From NCBI RefSeq assembly GCF_032854445.1, contig NC_088302.1, positions 13,201,338 through 13,265,337 on the forward strand: a DNA stretch of 64,000 nucleotides, in the 5' to 3' direction. This stretch comes from Liolophura sinensis (Eukaryota > Mollusca > Polyplacophora > Chitonida > Chitonidae). Positions 36,301 to 48,056 of the stretch are shown here, one piece after another; the stretch's first letter is position 1, and each line of letters opens with the position of its first letter. The notes beneath the pieces are model-generated. The model made no database searches. It was not told the origin of the DNA and saw only the letters and a list, made by a program, of their open reading frames with translations. The position numbers and the translations under genes were made by a program.

Positions 36301-39300
36301 TCTGCCACTATATATACATAGAATAAATGATACAGGACACAGTTATCACAGAAAAATATGAAAAAACTTCCTTAAAGATTTGAAATTTGAGAAGATGAAG
36401 TTCAGCCTTTGGGATATGGCACTGACGGACAATTCACTCCAAGAAGCCATGTTGTAGAAGCCCATATGAACTTGGCCCGTCATTAGCAAAGTAGGATTTA
36501 TTACGAAAGTATCTTCCCAAAATCTGAATGAAAGGGTCTGTTATCAACCAGTAGGTCCTGCTGTGTTTGGTTAATTCACTGAAGATGTCACAGCAAGTTA
36601 GGCCAAATGCTTACACCTATGCAGGACGAGCAGGGCCTCTAAAACACAACACTTGTGTCCACGAACATCACCATGGCCTAGTGCCAAACTAGGCCAAAAT
36701 AAACTTTGCTGAAATAAACATCGGCCCTTTGAACACGGAACAGAGCTGATACTCTTTGGTTGGGAATCATGCATTTTTGTGTGTATTATCTCATTATCAC
36801 ATTGTTATCACACTGATGGTATGGGAGAGCTCCGAGGTTTTGTGATGTCACTCTTAATAGCTATAGCAAGGTAAAATGCCATCACCAAATGAGTGGCTAG
36901 CTACTGACAGTTGTTTGCTATTTACATTGTTGACAAGTGGTGTAAAATTTTTTAAATATTTGTAAAACATTTTCTGGAATAATACTGTATTAATTCATAA
37001 GAACATTGGTATAAATCATTAAGTATTTCTCCCTTGTATTTCAACTGTGCACACTTCTGCCTGTAGTCAACATTAATTCCTCCATGGCAGTACAAGTATT
37101 CACACTTCATCCTGTAGCTGACCCCGCATCCATTCCTCTATTCCAGTACCAGAATTCACAATTCATGCAGTAGCTAACCCAGTGTGCATTCCTCCTTTGC
37201 AGTGCCAGTATTTAAACTTCATCTGATAGCTGGCCCAGTCTCCATTCATCCTTGGGATGCCTGTATTCACTTTTCATCCTGTAGCTGACCCAATGCCCAT
37301 TCCTCCTTGACAGTGCCTGTATTCACACTTCATCCTGTAGCTGACCCAATGCCCATTCCTCCTTTACAGTGCCTGTATTCACTCTTCATCCTGTTGCTGA
37401 CGGAGTGTCCTTTTGTTCTTTGCAGTGCAGGTATTCATACTTCATCCGGTAGTTAATACAGTGTTTTTTCCTTCTTTACAGTGGCAGTATTCACACTTCA
37501 TCCTGTAGCTGACCCAGTGTCTATTCCACCTTTGCAGTTCCTGTATTTACACTTCATCCTGTAGCTGACCCAGTGTTCAGTCTTCTCTTGCAGTGCCAGT
37601 ATTCACACTTCATCCTGTAGTTTATTCAATGTTCTTTCCTCCTTTGCAGTGCCAGTATTCACACTTTATCCTGTAGCTGACCCTGTGTCTATTCCACCTT
37701 TGCAGTGCCTGTATTCACACTTCATCCTGTAGCTGACCCAGTGTCTATTCCACCTTTGCAGTGCCTGTATTTACACTTCATCCTGTAGCTGACCCAGTGT
37801 TCAGTCTTCTCTTGCAGTGCCAGTATTCACACTTCATCCTGTACTTTATTCAATGTTCTTTCCTCCTTTGCAGTGCCAGTATCCCCACTTTATCCTGTAG
37901 CTGACCCTGTGTCTATTCCACCTTTACAGTGCCTGTATTCACACTTCATCCTGTAGCTGACCCAGTTTTCAGTCCTCCGTTGCAGTGCCTGTATTCACAC
38001 TATACATATTCCTCTTTTCCAGGAGGCCAAATTAGCAGCCCTAGAAGAATCCTGCCAGACACTTGGCAGGGTCATAGCTCTATCAACAGCAGAGCTGGAG
38101 AGGATGAAAGTCATTCATGGGAATCGCAAGAAACAGAGGGCACTGTTACAGGAAACGGTCACCTCAAGGAGGGAGACATGTCGATCTACGAAAAAGTCGA
38201 TGGTGAAGTGGTAGGTCTTTGGTACATTTGAAATTCCCCATTGGCATCTGCAAGACTGATTTAGTCTTCAAGAGAGGGAAACTTAAAAAGACTAGAAGTG
38301 TAACTTAAGTCAAGTCTTTCATTGTAGTAAATCTGTATTTCAATGTACATTTACACTATTATCATGGGCACGCAGTTGAATTTTACGTTGTTTTTTTGTT
38401 TCTTCATAGAATTAAGAGCAGGTACTAATTCTTATGATAAGCTTTATGAAGCTATCTTTTGCTTTCCTGCATAAATTTTGATCAACTTTTTGACAATTTT
38501 TTGAAAACTATACAGAGATTTTTGGCCAAAAAATTATCACAAATCCATTTAAATTTTTGCTGTTATTTTGGAATAGTCCAAATAATTACCTTTCACAAAA
38601 TCTCAGCCTATGTATAAGTTTATATGTTCATAAAAAAAAATATTTTTTAAATTATTAGAATCATTGTAACTGCAGGTGTCTGATATTTACTGAAAAGCAA
38701 AAATTTGAACTATTCTTGGTAGGTAGAGCAAGTTGGATTATTTGACGTATTTGATATGGCTTGTGTAAACAGTTACCATGCAAAGTCATGCTTGTAAAAG
38801 AGCTATTTTTAATTTCTTGTGAAATACTGGCTCGGAATGGAACAAATTTTTTTCATCCCAAACTTCTGTTCAACTTTCTTGTGGTAAATGGCATTTACTC
38901 ATCTCACAAAGCAGCAAATTATTTATCAGACAAAAATTAAAACTTTCACATAGCTATGAACCACTGCTGTTGTTGTTTCAGTCATGAGCGTGCTCTGGAC
39001 ACACTGAGAGGCCTGAATGCTTTCAAGAGGATGCAGATTCACTATTACAACGGCTCTAAACTTGTGATAGAATTCCTGAGGGATGGAGAACCTGACATAA
39101 GGACAAGTGAACAGCCAGGCACCCACAATAATGGTCTTGTCCTGTGTTTGGAGCTGAAACAGCGAGATGATGAATCAGTCCTGATAACCAATGCAATGGT
39201 ACCTACTTTGGCTCTCACTCTAACATTGCTAATTCGATAGACCCCTGGATCAAACCTGTGTTGGAAACTTGCTGTTGCCTCGCTTGGCACTCAGCATGGA

Positions 39301-39924
39301 GAGGTTAGAGCCAGGAACATGACAGGTTGGCCTGGTGTTGTTATAATGTGACTGGATGGGGTGTCATGTCTGGCATCTTTGGCACTTTGGCGGTCTGGAC
39401 TCGCCCTGTCATAAGAAGAAAGAATATACGTATATACTAGTAGCTACCATTTTTATGGCTGTGGCTCTCAGTCACAAAGTTTCTCCTGTCTCTGATGAAA
39501 ATTGGTTTTCTCCTGGCATGATCACCCAGTTTCTCCTGGCATGATCACCTGGCATGATCACCCAGTTTCTCCTGGCATGATCACCTGGCATGATCACCCA
39601 GTTTCTCCTGGCATGGTCACCCAGTTTCTACCGGCATGATCACCCATTTTCTTCAGGCATTATTACCCAGTTTCCTGTACAAACCTGACTGCCATCATCT
39701 ACATGAAATATTTTGCACAGTGTTAAACCTCAATCAACAAATGAATGACTAGTCCTTGCTGATTTAATTTCCATATTATCTCCCTGTAATAGGTCACCCT
39801 GGATAACTTCCCAATTGATGAACTCCTGGAGGCCCAAAGAAGCTGTCTGCCAGCCTTTGTACATTCAGTTCAGGAGAAATGGCAGGAGTATTGTGCGGAC
39901 ACAAGTCCTATGGACACAGTGTAG
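33318..39924 (+). CDS. coiled-coil protein with C-terminal RWD-like domain, kinetochore-type architecture, family unassigned
   Basis: Nine exons: 33318-33367, 33687-33777, 34394-34502, 35255-35356, 35747-35811, 36193-36267, 38023-38210, 38982-39198, 39793-39924, giving 342 aa with every phase consistent. Residues 1 to about 225 are almost entirely heptad-like coiled coil (for example ALAKLDSKVQELKNKIEQLE). The last 115 residues form a compact beta-rich domain (MQIHYYNGSKLVIEFLRDG, then GLVLCLELKQRDD, then a proline loop and a final helix ending EKWQEYC). Coiled coil plus a small C-terminal RWD fold is the layout of Spc24/Spc25, Csm1 and related kinetochore proteins, but I see no diagnostic match and give no name. 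An in-frame second ATG at 33330 is an alternative start. AATAAA follows at 40341-40346. Confidence 0.85.
35441..35650 (-). mobile_element. SINE family A, head truncated
   Basis: ATTTATTTCTTTGATTGGTG, GACCAGCATTAGGGTGTGAG, CCACAGGTTGCTGGAAGACC, ending near the box B region CTTAAACTCACAGCGACTGG. Intron of the coiled-coil gene. Confidence 0.87.
37030..38022 (+). repeat. 56 bp minisatellite whose units carry a 3' splice site, ending at a genuine acceptor
   Basis: About 17 units of 56 bp: TTCCTCCTTTGCAG, TGCCAGTATTCACACTTCAT, CCTGTAGCTGACCCAGTGTC. Each unit has a pyrimidine tract followed by CAG. The last, shortened unit ends CCTCTTTTCCAG at 38022, which is the acceptor of the exon starting at 38023. 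About 15 upstream units therefore present decoy acceptors. Confidence 0.92.
39235..39412 (+). mobile_element. SINE-like family C copy
   Basis: Shares CCTCGCTTGGCACTCAGCAT with family B, then GGTTGGCCTGGTGTTGTTAT and AATGTGACTGG, then TCATGTCTGGCATCTTTGGC. Pieces recur at 1850-1926 and 53965-54003. Confidence 0.6.
39500..39672 (+). repeat. short tandem repeat (TTTCTCCTGGCATGATCACC units)
   Basis: Six to seven units of about 21 bp, some with an extra TGGCATGATCACC half unit, in intron 8 of the coiled-coil gene. Confidence 0.85.
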
Positions 39925-40340
39925 AAAGAAGTACTGGATACCTGTTTACAGTTACAGTATGACTTCGGAAAACTGCTCGCTTGTCTATTTTTGCCATAGG
40001 GGTATATCAACGTTTTGAACAGTATTTTTTTTTTTCTGTGTCTTATGATGATCCTGTTGACTTTCCTAAATGTAAATAATGTACAGATAAATATTTTTCA
40101 TACAACTTAAATCAGAAGTTTATGTTTTATCCTCAAGTCTACAGTGTTCAGTTTGGGGAGTTTTACTGTATTTCACCTAAAATTTGGTGTGTGAAAATGC
40201 ACTTACATCAGCTTTTAATGTTAACACTTAAGTTTTTTGATGAGAAATTAATCCAACATTACAAAACAATGGCCCTTTTAACGTGGGTGCATTAATTGAA
40301 AACATGTCGCTTGAAAATTGATAAACTTTAGTTAAAATAG

Positions 40341-40346
40341 AATAAA
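40341..40346 (+). other. polyadenylation signal of the coiled-coil gene
   Basis: AATAAA about 417 bp after the stop codon. Confidence 0.55.
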
Positions 40347-40549
40347 TAGCCTCAAAGTAAAGTCATTCCTTACTCCTCCCTTGGCAGAAACCTCACATGA
40401 TTTTGCCCGGGAACTGACTGATCAGCAGCACACAGTTAACCACCTCCTTAAGATAGATTTTTTCGGGTCATTGGGGCCACCAGGTTCTTGCTTTTTATTC
40501 TCTTTCGACACACAAGGTACAAGTAAAAACCCAGCCTTGGACAAGGAAT

Positions 40550-40765
40550 TTGTTTATTTATATATTTTATTTATTTGATTGGTGTTTTATGCCATACTTA
40601 TGAATATTTCATTTAAATACGACAGCGGCCAGCATTATGGTGGGAGGAAACAGGGCAGAACCCGGCGGACAGACCTTCCCACGTATGGCCGGAGAGGAAG
40701 CCAGCCTGAGCTGGACTTGAACTCACAGCGACCGCATTGGTGAATGGCTCCTGGGTCATTACAGA
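40550..40765 (-). mobile_element. SINE family A, 5' head missing
   Basis: Long ATTTATTT tail, GGCCAGCATTATGGTGGGAG, GAGGAAGCCAGCCTGAGCTG, CTCACAGCGACCGCATTGGT, ending at CTCCTGGGTCATTACAG. Confidence 0.9.
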
Positions 40766-42069
40766 AATTTGTATATTCCCCAGCTCTCGCTGTTTGTGTT
40801 GCCTTGGTGACAAGAAGAAGTTGACAATGCTCATGTGTGCATACGAACATTCGTAGAAAGACACTCATCTTCCAATATTGTCTGCATACCCGAAAATCAC
40901 TCGTAGAGCAAAGTCCATCAGTTAGTTGCCAGCGGTTGCTAGTTTACCTTGGTGATCCATATTTCACCACCCATCAGACTGTCATCACTTAAGTAAGGAA
41001 TTCTTGAGTGTGGCATTACTCAACAATGAAACCAATGAGTATTTTGGCACCAGTGTCCACCTTGCTTTCATTCATAAGAATGGACCCATGTAGAATGTTA
41101 AAATGGATTCACGAGGGTTTATTTACCAGCACATATTTTAATTTCAGAATGTACTGGCGAAACTTGAGTGAAATCAAGCTGGTGTATGTTTTTTCTCCAC
41201 GTTTATGATGTATTTACTTATGCAATTTTCCACACTTCCGTCAGTGGATCAAATGATGCCCAGTCAGTTAATCCTAATAAGGGTGCATATTCCAATATGC
41301 CATGGTGTTTTGGTCATGGATTGATTAAAGTCAGAAGGATTTTGTCTGGCAAAGGATGATGCTAAATGAGAAGTGCTGCAACTGCTTCTATATACTTCCA
41401 TATAAAAGCATTCTGAAAAAAAAAGTAACACCACATATGTTTCATATATTGCAAATTTTATTTCCAGCTTCACAGAACAGCATGTAAATTGCATAAAAAA
41501 TTTTATACAGAAATATCAATACAATAAATTTCCACAGCCACATCAAAATTTCATCAAAACCAAATTAATTCAAGTCATAAATATGTCAATTTCATTACAG
41601 CAATTCAATTTTAGTACATTTTAATTGCAGAACCTGATAAAGCTGGTATGTAGTCCAGTGTTTTCTAATGTTGATAATTCATGTCTACACCATAAGATTA
41701 ACATCTGTTCCATGTATTCAACACATCTTCACAATTTACAGGCATGTTAAAGTAACAGTGCATCAGTCCAAATCAGTGCGTTGCCACAATATGCCTGAAA
41801 TCTTGCCAATATGGACTGAGGCCACACTAGTCTTAATTGTTTGACAGGTCGAATAATTTTTTTTCAATGTTAAAAAAGGGTATAAAAAAATAAACTTAAA
41901 TCATCTAATCTGTGGAAAATGTGGACAACTTTGGCACTTTTTCCTACTGAGGCAATTGCAGGGCCAGAGTGCCTTAAGTAAAAAAATGGAAGCAAGGCTA
42001 CCAAAGAGCTTGCCTGAATGCAAAACTTCAGCTCAATATATAAAGTACTGAAATCGTGAATTATATGCA
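40766..42069. other. convergent intergenic region, no gene recognised
   Basis: Between the 3' ends of the coiled-coil gene and NGLY1. AT-rich, scattered short open frames without family resemblance; may include the NGLY1 3' UTR. Confidence 0.4.
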
Positions 42070-42560
42070 CAGAGGATCAGTGATGGAACATCCCTCTTGT
42101 GTCATTGTGCTTTATATGCATGTAAAACTTCAGGTCAATATATGCTGTACTTTTTGAGATACCACCCATAACATTTTGATAAACTTCTGATTATAATACA
42201 CAATACACTAAATCGGGAATTTGGCAAATTATGGTATTTAATGTGTACACACCAAACCAACAATGGAATATTCCCATCATGCTGTTGTGCTCTACATGTG
42301 TGCAAACCCTGAGCTCAATACAATACATGCACTTTTTAAGATACCACCTTTAACATTTTGTTCAACATTGATTCTAATACACAATACACTGTCAGGAATT
42401 CAGAAATTTATGGTATTTAATGTCTTAAACACATTGAATTAATGATGGAATATCCCCCTCATGTTAGTGTGCTCTACATGTGTGCAAACCCTTATCTCGA
42501 TACCTTGCAGTACTTTTCAAGATATCACCCCTATCACATTTAGTTTAACACTGTTTTCCA
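42070..42560. repeat. three-copy tandem block of about 181 bp
   Basis: Copies share GTGCTCTACATGTGTGCAAA (at about 42107, 42287 and 42469), GTACTTTTTGAGATACCACC-like and TAATACACAATACACT. Copies differ by roughly a fifth as judged by eye, so the block is old. Confidence 0.8.
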
Positions 42561-43625
42561 TGTCATTCGATGCCAGTGCTCAGGGTAAGACACATAAGCT
42601 AAAAACAAGAAAATTATAAAAACACTGACAAAGACAAAGTCAGAAGGTGGATTTTCAGTTTCATTTTATCCTATCTTTGGATCTTTTTAGTGTCTGCAGT
42701 GCCTGTTAAACACAAAATAAAATTGGTGTTGGCTCAAACTTCAATCACCTATTCATTCAGAATGTGCCTCGACTGCGTCTGTATACTGCTCAGAGAGACG
42801 GCCTAGAACTTGGAAAATCATAGTCAGCCAGTTGATGTTACACGTTCTTCTGTCCTCAGACTATCATCTAATCACAGATGCTTGCCCTTAGATGTAATAT
42901 TCCTCCTGTTGTAGCAGTGCAAAGTGTTTCTAAAAATCTGTTAGATGATACCACCAGACAACAAGGATGTGTGTGAAGGGTCAGAACAGGGTGAATTTTT
43001 CATGTTCAACTCATATGTGACGAGTCTTACCAGCTTGGGATTTGAACCACTGGTCTTTGGGTTCTGCGCTTCTACCACAAGACAAAATGGAAATTCCCTC
43101 CAGCCCAGAGGTAGAGAGCGCTTATAAAACTCCAGCCAGTCATACATACATTAGGGCATGGTATGTAATGAAATCCAGACTGGAGCTTTGATTATAAAGA
43201 GGCATTTTCATGGCAGAGCTGTTCCATGTGTCTCAGTCATGTGACTGAATGCAGCATTCATCATTCATTATTCACACATTTACATGTAACTCACAAACTC
43301 GAACCCATTCTTCACTTTCACGCGATCTTTGTACATACTAAAACAATGCACATGATGTGTTGAAATACTCTTCAAAATATGAAAATACATTTGATGTTCA
43401 TATCTGCATTTTAATTCTGCTTTTTTTTTTAAAAATATAACTTTACTTCATTAATATTTGAAACAGAATACCAGGTATACACATATACCACCTTCCACTA
43501 ATTTACCTTGACAATACATATAAGTTCCATTATGCCAGACAAATGACAGTGGTCGGGTGTTTAAAAGTCCTTTGATGGTGCTCAAGGATAACAGTTAAAG
43601 AATGAACTCTACAGGACAAGGATCA

Positions 43626-46600
43626 TTAATCAGCGAACGTGACATGGATGTCGAGGGGAAATCTACCAGTGTCACTGGTACTTTGCCGGAAGAGTTGTGT
43701 GTGTTGCCAGGCAACGTTTCCTTGACCACCGCTCATGTATGCAGTCAGTACCATGGATTCCTTTCCTTTAAGATCAGTCACAACATTTGGCTGGGATGCT
43801 GAAAAATAAGATTACCAACTTAAAATTACCATTCCACCTTTTTTTTTCTTTTACTTTTTTGGATGGTAGTGGCACAAATTATTGCTGCAATCTACTTTTC
43901 AACCGAGCATTTAATAATATGGCTAAATACGTGCTCTGCCCGGTTTCCTCCCCCCACATAATGCTGGCCACTGTCGCATAAGTGAAATAATTTTGACTAC
44001 GGCCTAAAACACAAATTACCATAAAATGATCCATCAGCCACACCACAGAAAACATATTAAAAATGTTGGAAATACATTCTCTCCTATTTTTCTAACTTTC
44101 CTTCACACTGACAGAATTAAATACATCTAAATATTTAAATTCTGAGCTTTCTGAATCATAATGATAGTGCTGGGCACTGATAACATCAAAGCTTTGCATT
44201 TTAGCTCGAAACTATGCCTTTATTGTCAGAATAACTGTCAAAACAAACATCAATCATCAAAATAAGGATATATTTTTTGATTGTTCATTTCTAAAAGTTG
44301 ACCAGACATAACAGGACAGGTTGATTTTAACTGGACCAGCCATTACTTCACCTCTGATACACATACACCTTACATGTACATGCATGTCTTGGTGCATCTT
44401 GTAACGCACTTAAGAACTTTGTCAACACCCTCAAGTATGATTTCCCCACGTACGATTTGCACAAATGTTCATGTATTGATGAAATTACCTTTGAGGAGAA
44501 CACACTGGTCATCTCCGCACAAACTCCAAGAAACCACGCCATTTTCAAAGGTACTCGATCCAGGGCTTATGGTCACAGTGTCTATTTTAAGCCCTGCATT
44601 CAAAAACGGATAATATCACATACAGTGTCAGTGGTACCACACTGCAGATTGGAGACTGTGGGTGGGAAGAGGGAGGGATAATTTATTTGATCTGCACACT
44701 GGTTTTGTGTTCTTGAATCTATCCTTTTTTTTCCAAATAGCTTATTTGATTGATGTTTGAGCATTCTAAAAACAAAATTGGACACTTTTCTGCTGCCTGT
44801 GAGCTTTACCCAAAACTGATGTTTACTTGGGAAGTGACATTTACCCAAAAAGTGACATATTTCCATGGACATGTAATTCCTTGATGTATCCAATACAGTG
44901 TTTCCAGGGCTCATGCAGTGACAGCTGCTTTTACCTCTATGATTCTATTACTCCAGCAATAAATCCTCCTTTGATATGTTAAAAATGGGATATTCTATTC
45001 ACTCTGCACCAACACATGCACTAAACAATCTGAAAAAATTTGTAAAAACACTCCAGTGTATTTATGTAATTCCCATTGTCAGAAGAACTATTGGATGACT
45101 AATCACAAACCCAATTGCATGTCCGTGGAAACACATGATTACCCCAAAATGACATGCACATTTGAGAACTAAGTTTTACCTGAAAAGTCAAATTTCCATG
45201 ATATTTCCGCTGTTGCTGCCCCCTCTCGCCTGGCCAGGTAGACCATGTTCCAGTCTTGCTCAACCTTACGAATCACATTTGTCATCATATACACACCACT
45301 CTCCCATTTCTCCTGTACTCTGCCTGATGAGACAACAGTGTATTTATCTGACGCACAGTTGTACCTCAGGTGGAATGTTTTGCTGGATTTTTCCTCAGGG
45401 GACAAGTTGAATACGTAAGGCTCTGACACAGGTGCTTGATCTCCTAATTCCCCCCTAGCAAGTCTCCAGGCGACTGACCCAGATATCCTCCCAGGCAGCT
45501 GCTCTGACGTGTCAGGCTGAGGTAGGAGTAACTCCACAAGCTCTCGGGCGCAGCGTTCATTGAGGAGCTTCCTGTGCGCTTCAGGAAAACCTGCCTGGCG
45601 CTGATGTCTCAACTTGGTGATCGTTGTTACCAGCCATGATTCACGGCATTCACCTCTCCGTTGTTTTAGCTCGTCATGCTTACGCGAGTATCTCCAGGAC
45701 ACATCCTGAATGTCGTCTTTAGAGAAGGCTATGATATAGCTGAGCTTTTTACCCCAGCCCGATTCGTACAGAAGTGGTTTATCACAGATATTTTCACACG
45801 GATCACAGTGTAGCCACCGTTTCTCCCGCTCACTGTACACCTCCGTCCACACATGATCAGTCCAATCCAACACAAACCGAGCCTCAAAACCCAGCGCCCG
45901 ACAACACAATGTAAAACAGTTTGCCCATTCCCCACAGCGTCCTTTTCGAGTCTCCAGTAACTTCCCTGGGTGGTTATACCTTGGAAAGCGGACCACAGTT
46001 GAACATGTGTTACACCGATATTGCTCAACACGGTTACCTCCCCATTTCAGTTCTTCCGGAAATGGTTGTGCATCACCGACTTTCTGTGTTTCCCCTCCAC
46101 AAACATTACACGCAGGGGAGTTAACCCAGCTGAAAAAAGAGGTCTTGAACCAATGGAGAACGGACAGAAGCAGGAGGTCTCGTTTATCAACGCCACCTGC
46201 GTTCTGAGCTTGAAGCTGTCGATACTTGTCATCAGCCTCTTTTTCAAACTGGTCTACAGGCATGGAAGCTCGAGCTTTCTGCTGTAACTGAGGGTCCTCG
46301 TATATCAACACATGATTGAAACGAGACTGAAGCTGGGAAAAAAATTCCATCTCCTTTCTCTGAAAAAATAGAAAAGATGGTAAAATCAAAGGCACCGACA
46401 ATTTTATGTTTATGTTTCGGGAAGCCCAAGAATGGATACTACAACAATGTATCACTAACTACAGCTAAGTTTACTAACCTTCTATAAGTAATCAGGAATC
46501 ATAAAGTGATTTTTCACATAAAGTTCAACATTTTTCACACTTTTTTGCTTAATGCTGATTGAGCCATCCACCTTTAATATAGAGCCACATAAAAGGTTCC

Positions 46601-47777
46601 TGTGAAGACACAGATAAACATAAGTGTTGGCCTTTATGTAACTTTCAAGGTGAATCTTTACATACCAATTTATTGTAAAATACAGTACTTTTAACCTCCG
46701 ACATGCAAATTATTTTTTGTAAATATCAATACTTGTACTTACAAATACATAAGGTCTATTTAACTGTACTGAGGTGTTAGCTCCAGCTCCTGGCTGGACC
46801 ACAGCTGGAGAAGAGGCTGATCCTGATGATACAGATAGGTTTTCATGCTTTTCTCTTTCTTTCAGCAGGTTATCTCGGATTTGTTTCAGTGGATCTAGGG
46901 AGGCCCATGCTGGCAAGCTCAAATATTCCCCATCCTAGAACATTACACAATTAAAAATCAGTATAAACTGGGTGATTTGCTTGATGCCATACATTTCAAG
47001 ATTCTCTTCAGTTCATGCAGATATAGATGAAACAAGCTAGATGCATGAGGGTTCTCGTAAACTGACACAGGAAAAAGACAACATTTTACAAGAATGACTG
47101 TACTTAGCATACATCTTTCACAGTAAGTCCTACCCCCAGGACAACGGCACTATGAGCACGCACAAAATTACCTGCAGTGTAAACTCGATCCCGAAAATCC
47201 TAAAATGCTGATTGGGTCAACTTTATTTAACTGACTGTCTAGACTTGTGCTTTTCTGTTGTTGTTTTTTTTTATGCCGATGAACCATAAGCTACCAGTTT
47301 CATAATGTATTCAAAATAACAGAGGAGTGTAACAATCACCACCACCCATGTATTTACTCTGCTAACTTTCAGTTTCGGTTTGAAATCAAAAAACTCACAA
47401 AACTTTTTGAAGATGGATTTACAACACATGTACGAGTACAACGACAACAAATGTTCACTCATTCTATCAAACTTGCACTGGATCAGGTCCCGTAAATAAG
47501 TTTTTAACAGAAGGCGAGGGTGGGGGGGGGGAGTGGGCGTCACCCTAAGAATGTTTACCTCCAAGAATCCCATGTCAAATAAACACTCCATTCCACCACT
47601 GACGGTCAACAGTTTATTCTGTATTATGGGGTTGCCCACTCTCAGTCGCCTGTACTTTGGCGCAGTTGGATTATTGATAACATTATTACAAAATCGAATT
47701 AAAATTTCTGACGCCTGAAGGAACTCTTCTGTGGTGTTTTCAAGCAAGGCCTTCACACTATCGGAGTAGTTCGACAT
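43626..47777 (-). CDS. NGLY1: NGLY1, cytosolic peptide:N-glycanase
   Basis: Five exons: 47559-47777, 46743-46934, 45180-46359, 44489-44593, 43626-43798 (stop 43626-43628), giving 622 aa (human 654). Residues 1-73 are the PUB domain (NPTAPKYRRLRVGNPIIQNK), which in mammals binds p97/VCP. The transglutaminase-like core has both zinc-binding CxxC pairs (C221/C224, C253/C256) and the catalytic triad C279 in GRCGEWANCF, H306 in DWTDHVWTEVY and D323, each exactly 30 residues before human C309/H336/D353. The C-terminal PAW domain, which binds mannose chains, ends with GNVAWQHTQLFRQS. The enzyme removes N-glycans from misfolded glycoproteins during ER-associated degradation. The whole catalytic core plus the start of PAW is in one 1180 bp exon. 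The start ATG 47775-47777 gives the expected PUB N terminus. Divergent with CCDC112. Confidence 0.97.
43930..44020 (+). mobile_element. SINE family A 3' fragment in the last NGLY1 intron
   Basis: GTGCTCTGCCCGGTTTCCTC, CATAATGCTGGCCACTGTCG, AAGTGAAATAATTTTGACTA. Confidence 0.8.
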
Positions 47778-48056
47778 CTTGGTATTGGACTTCCCGTTTT
47801 GTGTGACGTGTAGATTGCAAAACTCAAATACAGCATGCATTCGAAAGCGGATCATAAATAAACGGTAGCCTAGAGTAAATAATTCAAGCCTGATTAGGTT
47901 TATACAGGAAGTTATATATGTCTTTCTCATTTTATATGGAAATTGCTTCTTTGTAATACGTTGATAAAAAAAGGTATTAGAAAATTACTTTGTGGTTATA
48001 GTTTTTGGTTCGAGAAATTATGACAACCGGAAGTAGCAACGATCGATGGCTTGAAA
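47778..48056. promoter_or_regulatory. probable bidirectional promoter of NGLY1 and CCDC112
   Basis: Start codons are 279 bp apart on opposite strands. An ETS-type CCGGAAGT lies at 48027-48034. A YY1-type AAAATGGCGGC at 48054-48064 overlaps the CCDC112 start codon, a placement typical of YY1 in animal housekeeping promoters. Function is inferred. Confidence 0.6.

Noticed and set aside
45729-46287. Frames on both strands within the NGLY1 core exon
   Set aside because: Shadows of the 1180 bp NGLY1 exon in other frames.
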